A stretch of DNA of 9,939 bases from an uncultured Pseudomonadota bacterium (GTDB lineage Bacteria > Myxococcota_A > UBA9042 > CAIXZC01), in assembly GCA_937876385.1 (NCBI GenBank), contig CALFHQ010000121.1, forward strand, positions 1 through 9,939. Reading direction: 5' to 3'. Shown in pieces: positions 1 through 6,673 of this stretch (the stretch's first letter is position 1; each line of letters begins with the position of its first letter). Under the pieces are notes generated by a model. That model had not been told where the DNA came from and searched no databases. It saw only the letters and a list, made by a program, of their open reading frames with translations. The translations under genes were made by a program, and so were the position numbers.

Positions 1-38
1 GTTGTGTTGTCGTTATTGGTGAGGAATAGCACCTTCAT
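1..38 (-). CDS. possible 5' end of the next gene (partial, unidentified)
   Basis: From an ATG at 38 the minus strand stays open to the window edge and encodes MKVLFLTNNDNT. A short charged start followed by a hydrophobic beta-strand and a polar turn is typical of the first strand of Rossmann-like enzymes such as glycosyl- or formyltransferases, but 12 residues cannot identify a family. It starts 45 bases after the stop of the last efflux gene. No GGAGG-like ribosome binding site precedes it, unlike the four efflux genes in this window, which lowers confidence. If real, it marks the end of the efflux operon. Confidence 0.3.
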   Translation of the reverse strand, partial: MKVLFLTNNDNT

Positions 39-69
39 CGGAACATTGAACCACGAGAACGAGGCGCCG

Positions 70-83
70 TCAACGTTGGTTGA
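70..83. other. small inverted repeat after the last efflux gene
   Basis: TCAAC-GTTG-GTTGA forms a perfect 5-bp stem with a 4-base loop immediately after the stop codon of the last efflux gene. No T-run follows on the minus strand, so it is not a convincing intrinsic terminator. It may be chance. Confidence 0.2.
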
Positions 84-1499
84 TCATTGCGATTTGAACA
101 CCGAAAAGGAGGCCGTCGCATCCCGCAGCATCGCCAGCGCAAAGAGTGCATTCCCCTCATATCGTAGCGCTCTCAACTCCAATTGCAGCACCAATTCCTC
201 TGCTTCGAGGTAGTCTGTCAAGGACCCTCGACCGCTGCGGAATTCCTCCATGGCGAGGTCATTGAGCCGTTGGGCTCGCTTCATCATGGGGCCAGTGGCC
301 AACTTCCAGTTCTTCAAGGCTCCGTTGTACCCGACCAGGGCACGATCCGTCGCCAGGGTTGCATCGTCCCCTGCGCTCTCCAAATGACTTTTCATCTCTT
401 TGAGGCGGCTTTCCATCTCTTCGATGACGGTTTGGAATCCCGACTGCATCGGAGAGACACCTGGGGATTCTGCCTTTGACCAGGAAGCGGACAACGGAGG
501 AACGGCGCGAGTTTTCATCAGCACAATGGTCTCCTGGACCTTCTCCAAAGCGAGTTTGGCCAGTCGAACCTCGTGTCGTCGATTGCGCGCTTGCTTGTAC
601 AAGTCAGCCGAATTCAAGACAGCCCCACGCCACACCGGCAGTGAAGGCAAACCCAGAGCCGAGGTGCCTGGGAGGTTCATCAGACTGAGCAACCGCTCCC
701 GAGCGTCATCTCGCTCCTTCTCCAAATCCGTGATCTGAGACTCAACCGACAGGATGCGATTCTCCAGTTGAAGAAGAACGGACGCTTTGGCCGACCCAAC
801 CGCTACCCTGTTCTCCGCCAGTCGCCGGGTATCTTCCAGGACGGTGACGGTCTTGTTCAGGGGAAGCAGAGAAGCCGATGCACGGTAGTAATCGGCGTAG
901 GCCAGTCGGGCGGCGGTGACTTTCCTTCGACTGACCAGCCCCGCCTTCTCCACCGCCATCTTTCGCTCGACGTCATACAGTCGGGAAAGGGAGGAGAGCT
1001 CCCCCTCTCCGGAGGGATCCTTCTCAACTCTGGCCAGACTGGAACCAGCCAGTGGCGAGTTGCTTCCTTCAAATAGACTGCCGTACTCGCGAACCAGGTG
1101 ATCCACGTAGTCACCCAGAGAGTAGCGACTCTCCACGGTCTCTATCCCCCGTTTCGCTGCCTCAATGTCCGGGTTTCGAGTGACAGTAAGGAGCACCACC
1201 AGATCCTCGTTGAGGGACTCTTGAAGGGCCCCCCGAATCCCCTCTTTGGCAAGCACTCGCCTGGCGTCTCGAAGGGTTCGAGGCAGCACTCGGGCCTTCG
1301 GACGGGTCTTTGGAGCGCTCTCAAGGACAGGCTCAGATGGGAACGGAGGGTCCGGATTTGCTGGCGCCCTGGAGTCATCCAGGGTGGACGCCTGACTCAG
1401 CCACGGGTCCCAATCTTGTGCGAGGGCAGCGCTTGGCAACGCAAACGTGCCCAATGCCAGAGAGGCCAGAATAGCCAGCAGTGTGCGGAGCAGGCTCAT
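84..1499 (-). CDS. second TolC-family outer-membrane factor of the operon
   Basis: 471 aa. A Sec signal peptide is visible (residues 1-27, SLLRTLLAIL then ALA|QD), with no lipobox Cys, followed by a Pro-rich stretch (about 44-74). The rest is mostly long amphipathic helix, as in outer-membrane efflux proteins: NPDIEAAKRGIE (109-120), a coiled-coil run at about 218-276 ending in LLSLMNLPG, a second helical half from about 300, and a C-terminal FRSGRGSLTDYLEAEELVLQ segment (420-439) that matches the family's usual (Y/F)xxGxxSLxDxLxAxxxLL signature. By family, it would form a trimeric channel across the outer membrane and periplasm that docks on the RND pump. Its start overlaps the stop of the preceding outer-membrane factor (ATGA) and is preceded by GGAGGTGA, so it is the last gene of the operon. 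It is clearly different in sequence from its neighbour, and its strand regions are short. It could pair with the same pump or have an accessory role. Confidence 0.8.
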   Translation of the reverse strand: MSLLRTLLAILASLALGTFALPSAALAQDWDPWLSQASTLDDSRAPANPDPPFPSEPVLESAPKTRPKARVLPRTLRDARRVLAKEGIRGALQESLNEDLVVLLTVTRNPDIEAAKRGIETVESRYSLGDYVDHLVREYGSLFEGSNSPLAGSSLARVEKDPSGEGELSSLSRLYDVERKMAVEKAGLVSRRKVTAARLAYADYYRASASLLPLNKTVTVLEDTRRLAENRVAVGSAKASVLLQLENRILSVESQITDLEKERDDARERLLSLMNLPGTSALGLPSLPVWRGAVLNSADLYKQARNRRHEVRLAKLALEKVQETIVLMKTRAVPPLSASWSKAESPGVSPMQSGFQTVIEEMESRLKEMKSHLESAGDDATLATDRALVGYNGALKNWKLATGPMMKRAQRLNDLAMEEFRSGRGSLTDYLEAEELVLQLELRALRYEGNALFALAMLRDATASFSVFKSQ

Positions 1500-2839
1500 G
1501 ATTCACCTCCAGAAGGATCTTTGGTCTTTGGCGGGGCCCAAGTGGGTGTTTCCAGGGGCAGTGGAGTGCCTACCCACCGCTCAAGGTCAACCGTCGTTTT
1601 CAGGTAATCCGCTTGCGCTCGATGGAATGTAAGCAGCAAGCGAAACCACATCAGGCGCCGCTCCAAAACCACCGCAATTCCACCCGCCGGTCGTTCCTGC
1701 TGCGCCTCCTCCATGGAAGCCCGGGCCTGTGGCAACAAAACCGTGACCAGGACCTGGAGCTGCTTTTCCTGGGTCTTCAAGCGATAGAAGGCGTCGGCCA
1801 GCCCCTTGCGGGTGTCAGAGAGTCGGGCAGCAACCTTGTGCCTCGCCTGGCGCTTTCGGGCCAGTGCTTCGTCTTTGGCAGCTTTGAGGGAGGACCTCCA
1901 AATGGGAATGTCCACGCCAATTGTGATCCCGAAGGCATCCTTCCCCGCATCGGGAGCCGGTCCCGACGCTTCGTTGATCATCCAGTTGACTCCCAGAGTG
2001 AAGTCAGGCCAGAAGTCCTTCTGAGCTCCCTCCACGGCACGGTCAGCCACGTCGATGGACAATCTTGCAGCGGCAAGCTCCTGCTGGTGGGCTTTGGCCA
2101 AGGTCATCAACTCGTCCAGTTCCAATGGCATGACCAGCAGCGGCAAAGCGGGAACTCGGGGAATCTCACTTTCCCCTTCCCGACCCAACAGGGCCTGAAG
2201 CCTTTCCCAATTGGCAGCCCGCTTGTCTTCCAGAAGCTGGCGGTCGTACTCGAGGCGAGATTCCTCGACTCGCACTCGCTGGAGGTCGAAGTGCGAGGTG
2301 CCGTCGTCGGAGGATTCCCTCAGCGCTGCCTGGGTCATCTCCGACGCCAGTTTCTCCTTCAACTCCACCACCTCGAGGGCTCTAGTCAGGTAGTGCAATT
2401 CAAAATAGACGTCCTTGATTTCAAGGAGAACGTTCCGGATCTTCGACGCCGAGAGCGCCCCCACGGCGTCCAGCATCGCCGCGACCTGGTTCTTCTTCGC
2501 CGTCAGCTTGCCGAAAAACGGGAAACGCTGACTGAGGGCCAGGCTCACCCATTGCGGGCCCACCCGGGTTTCAATGGGAACCAGCCAGAAGGTCGCCTTG
2601 AACTGGGGATTTGGCATGGTTCCGGTGTGACCCAGGCGGTGTTGCCAGATTGTGACATCATCCCTGGCCTCAAGGACTGTCGGGTTCTTCTGCAATGCCT
2701 CCTGCAAGAGGGGCTCCAGGGCCAGCTCCTGAACGGTATTTTCGCCCTTTGCCGCTGGGGCAGACGGCTCCGCGGCCGCCAGCGATGCCGTGAAGGCCAA
2801 CAAGAGTATGGAGATGGAAACGATTCGAATCGGTTTCAT
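1496..2839 (-). CDS. TolC-family outer-membrane factor (CusC/CzcC-like)
   Basis: 447 aa from the ATG at 2839. That start is chosen because it gives a clean signal peptide (KPIRIVSISILLLAFTASL then AAAEP, cleavage near residue 23), has GGAGGG just upstream, and makes a 4-base ATGA overlap with the pump stop. Starting at 2875 would add 12 charged residues before the signal peptide. No lipobox Cys is present, so it is probably not a lipoprotein, unlike E. coli CusC. Two helical-hairpin repeats are visible: LLQEALQKNPTVLEARDD (45-62), QRFPFFGKL (105-112) and a long helix at 128-220; then LDELMTLAKAHQQELAAARL (241-260), DFWPDFTLGVNWM (275-287), and ITIGVDIPIW (305-314) leading into a second long helix. 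These match the outer-membrane efflux protein pattern (NPxLxAA; P-D/N-F strand; P(F/I/L)W or FG turn). It acts as the exit duct for the adaptor-pump complex encoded just upstream. Confidence 0.88.
   Translation of the reverse strand: MKPIRIVSISILLLAFTASLAAAEPSAPAAKGENTVQELALEPLLQEALQKNPTVLEARDDVTIWQHRLGHTGTMPNPQFKATFWLVPIETRVGPQWVSLALSQRFPFFGKLTAKKNQVAAMLDAVGALSASKIRNVLLEIKDVYFELHYLTRALEVVELKEKLASEMTQAALRESSDDGTSHFDLQRVRVEESRLEYDRQLLEDKRAANWERLQALLGREGESEIPRVPALPLLVMPLELDELMTLAKAHQQELAAARLSIDVADRAVEGAQKDFWPDFTLGVNWMINEASGPAPDAGKDAFGITIGVDIPIWRSSLKAAKDEALARKRQARHKVAARLSDTRKGLADAFYRLKTQEKQLQVLVTVLLPQARASMEEAQQERPAGGIAVVLERRLMWFRLLLTFHRAQADYLKTTVDLERWVGTPLPLETPTWAPPKTKDPSGGES
1503..1510 (-). promoter_or_regulatory. 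strong ribosome binding site for the second outer-membrane factor
   Basis: GGAGGTGA lies with GGAGG 6 bases before the ATG at 1499, inside the end of the upstream gene. It fixes the start and argues for efficient expression of this second channel gene. Confidence 0.75.
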
Positions 2840-5800
2840 GAAGCCCTCCGTCTTGTCACTTTCCACTCCTGCCAACCGGAGTAGAGGGCCGGGACAACAA
2901 ACATCGTGAGCAATTCCAGGGTCATCCCTCCAAACACGGGCAAGGCCATGGGAAGCATCAAGTCGGCCCCCCGTCCACGGGATGTGAGCACTGGGAGAAG
3001 AGCCAGCAGGGTCGTCGCCGTGGTCATCAGGCAGGCTCGAATTCGGCGTTGACCGGCCTCGAGGACGGCTGCACGAACCTCCTGCCGGGTTTGCGGCGCC
3101 AGACGCTTCGTCTCCTGGTCCAGGTAGGTCGCCATGACCACTCCGTCATCGGTGGCGATGCCGAAGAGGGCCAGGAATCCAACCCATACTGCGACAGTGA
3201 GATCCACGGGCCTCACCTGGAACAACTCTCGAAGAGAGATCCCAAACATTGAGCCGTCGAGGAACCACGGCTTGCCGTACAGCCACAGCAGCAGAAACCC
3301 GCCGCTCCAGGCGATGAAGATTCCGGAGAAGACCATGAGAGTCGTGGAAACTCGATGGAATTGGACATAGAGCAAGAGGAAAATGAGGATCAAGGCGATG
3401 GGCAACACAACCATCAAGGTTCGATTTGCCCGGATGTGATTCTCGTAGTTTCCGGCAAACGTGTAGCTCGTGTTCTCCAGGTTGATTCCAGGCAACTCCT
3501 CGATCTCGTCTGGTTCCAAAGGCTCCCCTTTCTCTAGAGTCTTCTGAGCCAGAGCCTCACGAAACTTCTTGTGCTCTGCCTCAAGGCCATCCTTTGCCCG
3601 CTGCACAACTTCCACCTCCGAGTACTTGTCCTCTTTGTCGAAGGTGACGTACCCCACCAGGAATGAGTCCTCACTCTTGAGAACCTGAGGACCCTTCGTA
3701 TAGATGATCTGGGCTACCTCTCGCAGTGGAACAGAGGCTCCGTCGGCGGTGGTCACCAGAACGTCACCCAGCGACTCCAACGAATCCCTCAGCTCTCGGG
3801 GGTAGCGAATTCGGATGGGGTATCGCTCTCGACCTTCAACGGTCACCGAGGCGGTCTTGCCGCCGATGGCAAGCTCTACCGTCTTCATGAACTCTTCGCG
3901 GCGAATGCCGTAGCGAGACAAGGCATCATCATTGGGGACAATCTCGAGATAGGGCTTTCCCACGATTCTGTCGGCGGAGACGGCATCGGCCGAGACCCCT
4001 CTTACCCCCCGCAGGAACTCCTCGATTCGCAGTCCCACCCGCTCAATCTCTTCAGGGGAATGTCCTCGAATCTTCAGCCCCATGGGTGCGCGCATTCCCG
4101 ACTGCAGCATGACAATCCTGGCAGCGATGGGCTGAAGCTTGGGTGCCCCAGTCGTTCCGGGAATCTTCGCTGCGCTTTGGATCTCCTTCCAGATGTCGTC
4201 GGGAGTGCGGATGTTCTCTCTCCACTGGCGATACCCCCGCCCCCCGGTCTTGGTCGGGATGAGCTCTCCTGCATCGTCTCGGAGGAACTCACCGTCAGCG
4301 TCAATTTTGAAGAGGAGACGGTTCCCCGACTCGTCTGATTTGTATTCGGGGATGTAGGTGATCACCGATTCGAACATGGAGATCGGGGCGGGATCGATTG
4401 GACTGCCAACCCGACCCAACTTCCCCACCACGTCCTTCACTTCTGGAATCTGTCGGATCCTCTCGTCCTGAAGGCGCAGAACGTCCAGTGACTCTCCAAT
4501 GGAAGCGTGAGCCATGGTGGTGGGCATCAGGAGATAGGACCCTTCGTCCAGAGGGGGCATGAAATCCTCCTCCAGTCCCGGGAAGATTGTGCGAAAGTCC
4601 GTAGCTAGCTGGCTTTCCGTTTCATCGGACTTGGGGTCGGGAGGGGGGCCGAGGACGGTGTCGGCACCCCGCCACGCCAGCCCGCCGAGCACGACAACGG
4701 CGAACGGAACGGAGAGGAACAGGAGTTTGTGCCGCAGAATCCAGCCGAGCATTCGGCTGTAGAAGTACTGAAACAGCAGGAAGCCAGACAGCAGGATGCC
4801 AACGGGAATCAGAACCAGCCCTGCGTTGACGGCAAAGCTTGTATTAAAGCCACCGGGTCGCCAGTGTTCGGCCAGCATCAAGGCGACGGTCACAGACAAG
4901 ACTACGAAAACTACGGGGCGCACACGATTCTTCCAATCAGAGTCCAGGAACTCCATCACCAGATGAACTGCGGAGACGAGGATCAACGCCGCAGCCGGAA
5001 TCCACAAACCCCAGCCGAGCCCCACAGCCAGGCCGGCCCCAATTCCGAGTCCGGCCGCAACAACTCTCAAGGCACGCCACGGGAGCTTCCTTTCGAGGAA
5101 CAGATGGGACAGCGGCGGGATGAGAATGATGGCCACACCCAGAGCGGCCAGCAGTGCGTAGGTCTTTGTAAATGCCAAGGGCACAAAGAGCTTGCCCTCG
5201 GCACCTTGAAGGGTAAACACCGGGAGGAAGCTTATCACCGTGGTGGCCAGGGACGTTGCGACAGCACTGGCCACTTCCAACGCACCCTCTCGAATCAACA
5301 CAAACCTGGGTCGATTCTCTGTATCCTGGGAGAGCTTCTGTAAGATGCTCTCCGTGAGCACAATCCCCATGTCTACCATGGTTCCAATCGCGATGGCGAT
5401 GCCGGAGAGAGCCACGAGGTTGGCGTCCACTCCGGTGAGCTTCATCATCACGAAGGTCAAGAGAACGGCAAAGGGAACCAGAAGAGAGATCATTATCGAG
5501 CTGCCCAGATGCCAGAGGAGAACCAGAACCACCATGGCTGTCACCAACATCTGGTCCGTGAGGGCCCCTTCAAGGGTGCCCAAGGTCTCGTGGATGAGCC
5601 CCGTGCGATCATAGAAGGGCACCACCGCTACGGTGGAAATCCTTCCGTCGGGGAGGGTCGTTGATGGCAGGGTAGGGGCCAATTCGGCGATTTGAGCCTT
5701 GACCCGGGCGATAACCTCCAGGGGGTTCTCTCCGTATCGCACAACGACGACCCCTCCCACGGCCTCGGCACCTTCTTTGTACAACGCCCCACGCCGAGGT

Positions 5801-6660
5801 TGAGGACCTTCCGACACCTGGGCGATGTCCTTCATTCGAATGGGCACATGATTCCGCTGAGTGATCACCGAGTCCTCAATCTCTTTCACGCTGCGGACGA
5901 ACCCTCGAGTCCGGATCACATACTCCACTCGGTTGATTTCCAGGTTCCGAGCTCCGACCTCGGTGTTGCTTCGAGACAGCGCAGTGTAGACGTCCTCGAT
6001 GGACAGGTCGTAGTGCCGCAGCAGATCCGGATCGATATCGACTTGATACTCCTTCTCGAACCCTCCGATGGAAGCGACTTCGGCGACCCCGGGAACCGAC
6101 TGGAGTGCGTACCGAACTCGGAAGTCCTGCAGGGAACGGAGGGTCTGCAAATCAAAGCCACCAGCGGGTTTGCCGTCACTGTCGAGGCCCTCCAGAGTGT
6201 ACCAGAAGACTTGACCCATCGCGGTGGCGTCGGGCCCGAGGCGGGGGGCGACCCCCTCTGGAAGGGTTCGAGGAGGCAAGGAGCTGAGCTTCTCCAGGAC
6301 TCGTGAGCGCGACCAGTAAAACTCCACTCCGTCATCAAAGATTACGTACACCGTGGAGAAGCCAAAGAAGGAGAAGCTCCGCACCGATTTCACCTTGGGA
6401 ATTCCCATCAAGGCCACGGTAAGCGGGTAGGTCACCTGGTCTTCCATATCCTGGGGACTTCGGCCGGGCCAGTCGGTGAAGACGATTTGCTGGTTCTCGC
6501 CCAGGTCGGGGAGGGCATCCACCGGTACGCGACTTTGGGGAACGGGTCCCAAGTCCCAGTCGAAGGGCGCTACGGCGACCCCGAAGCCCAGCGTCGCCAG
6601 CGCCAGGACCAGCACTACCAGCTTGTTTTTCAGCGAGAAACTGATGATTCCTTTCAACAT
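2836..6660 (-). CDS. cusA: long CusA-like HME-RND metal efflux pump
   Basis: 1274 aa, about 230 longer than E. coli CusA (1047). It is the proton-driven inner-membrane pump of a tripartite metal exporter. Visible landmarks: TM1 at about 12-31; VDALPDL (47-53); VTYPLT (76-81); GPDAT (142-146); TM4 GIAIAIGTMVDMGIVLTES (420-438), with D430 and E437 matching the proton-relay Asp/Glu of CusA; FTKTYA (497-502); LLMPTT (710-715); and a C-terminal membrane block of about 1081-1262. GIAIAIG is typical of the Cu(I)/Ag(I) branch of HME pumps rather than the Zn/Co/Ni CzcA branch. The periplasmic Met triad of CusA (M573, M623, M672) aligns with M712, M762 and M851. Extra material: about 100 residues with some four more helices (about 530-632), an acidic periplasmic insert (about 770-820) and another at about 1028-1062. 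The gene starts 11 bases after the adaptor stop and overlaps the next gene by 4 bases. Confidence 0.95.
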   Translation of the reverse strand: MLKGIISFSLKNKLVVLVLALATLGFGVAVAPFDWDLGPVPQSRVPVDALPDLGENQQIVFTDWPGRSPQDMEDQVTYPLTVALMGIPKVKSVRSFSFFGFSTVYVIFDDGVEFYWSRSRVLEKLSSLPPRTLPEGVAPRLGPDATAMGQVFWYTLEGLDSDGKPAGGFDLQTLRSLQDFRVRYALQSVPGVAEVASIGGFEKEYQVDIDPDLLRHYDLSIEDVYTALSRSNTEVGARNLEINRVEYVIRTRGFVRSVKEIEDSVITQRNHVPIRMKDIAQVSEGPQPRRGALYKEGAEAVGGVVVVRYGENPLEVIARVKAQIAELAPTLPSTTLPDGRISTVAVVPFYDRTGLIHETLGTLEGALTDQMLVTAMVVLVLLWHLGSSIMISLLVPFAVLLTFVMMKLTGVDANLVALSGIAIAIGTMVDMGIVLTESILQKLSQDTENRPRFVLIREGALEVASAVATSLATTVISFLPVFTLQGAEGKLFVPLAFTKTYALLAALGVAIILIPPLSHLFLERKLPWRALRVVAAGLGIGAGLAVGLGWGLWIPAAALILVSAVHLVMEFLDSDWKNRVRPVVFVVLSVTVALMLAEHWRPGGFNTSFAVNAGLVLIPVGILLSGFLLFQYFYSRMLGWILRHKLLFLSVPFAVVVLGGLAWRGADTVLGPPPDPKSDETESQLATDFRTIFPGLEEDFMPPLDEGSYLLMPTTMAHASIGESLDVLRLQDERIRQIPEVKDVVGKLGRVGSPIDPAPISMFESVITYIPEYKSDESGNRLLFKIDADGEFLRDDAGELIPTKTGGRGYRQWRENIRTPDDIWKEIQSAAKIPGTTGAPKLQPIAARIVMLQSGMRAPMGLKIRGHSPEEIERVGLRIEEFLRGVRGVSADAVSADRIVGKPYLEIVPNDDALSRYGIRREEFMKTVELAIGGKTASVTVEGRERYPIRIRYPRELRDSLESLGDVLVTTADGASVPLREVAQIIYTKGPQVLKSEDSFLVGYVTFDKEDKYSEVEVVQRAKDGLEAEHKKFREALAQKTLEKGEPLEPDEIEELPGINLENTSYTFAGNYENHIRANRTLMVVLPIALILIFLLLYVQFHRVSTTLMVFSGIFIAWSGGFLLLWLYGKPWFLDGSMFGISLRELFQVRPVDLTVAVWVGFLALFGIATDDGVVMATYLDQETKRLAPQTRQEVRAAVLEAGQRRIRACLMTTATTLLALLPVLTSRGRGADLMLPMALPVFGGMTLELLTMFVVPALYSGWQEWKVTRRRAS
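2844..2849 (-). promoter_or_regulatory. ribosome binding site deciding the start at 2839
   Basis: GGAGGG with a 4-5 base spacer before the ATG at 2839. It lies inside the last codons of the pump gene and supports the internal ATG over the in-frame ATG at 2875. Confidence 0.7.
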
Positions 6661-6667
6661 GCCAGGT

Positions 6668-6673
6668 CTCCTC
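6668..6673 (-). promoter_or_regulatory. ribosome binding site for the RND pump
   Basis: GAGGAG overlaps the TGA stop of the adaptor gene and lies 7 bases before the pump ATG at 6660, suggesting translational coupling of adaptor and pump. Confidence 0.65.

Noticed and set aside
4..213. Plus-strand open frame at the window start
   Set aside because: It has no ATG start or ribosome site, overlaps the end of the second channel gene in antisense, and shows no recognisable protein features.
2840..2875. Longer start for the first outer-membrane factor at 2875
   Set aside because: It would place 12 mostly polar residues before the signal peptide and lacks the GGAGGG found before the ATG at 2839.
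1613..2884. 423-codon open frame on the plus strand
   Set aside because: It lies fully antisense to the first outer-membrane factor, has low-complexity Gln/Gly/Arg-rich composition and no recognisable motif or ribosome site. It is a shadow of a GC-rich gene.
4729..5343. 204-codon plus-strand open frame opposite the pump
   Set aside because: The Gln/Arg/His-rich translation is antisense to the pump's membrane helices, with no family resemblance. The same applies to the 204-codon frame at 5692-6306.
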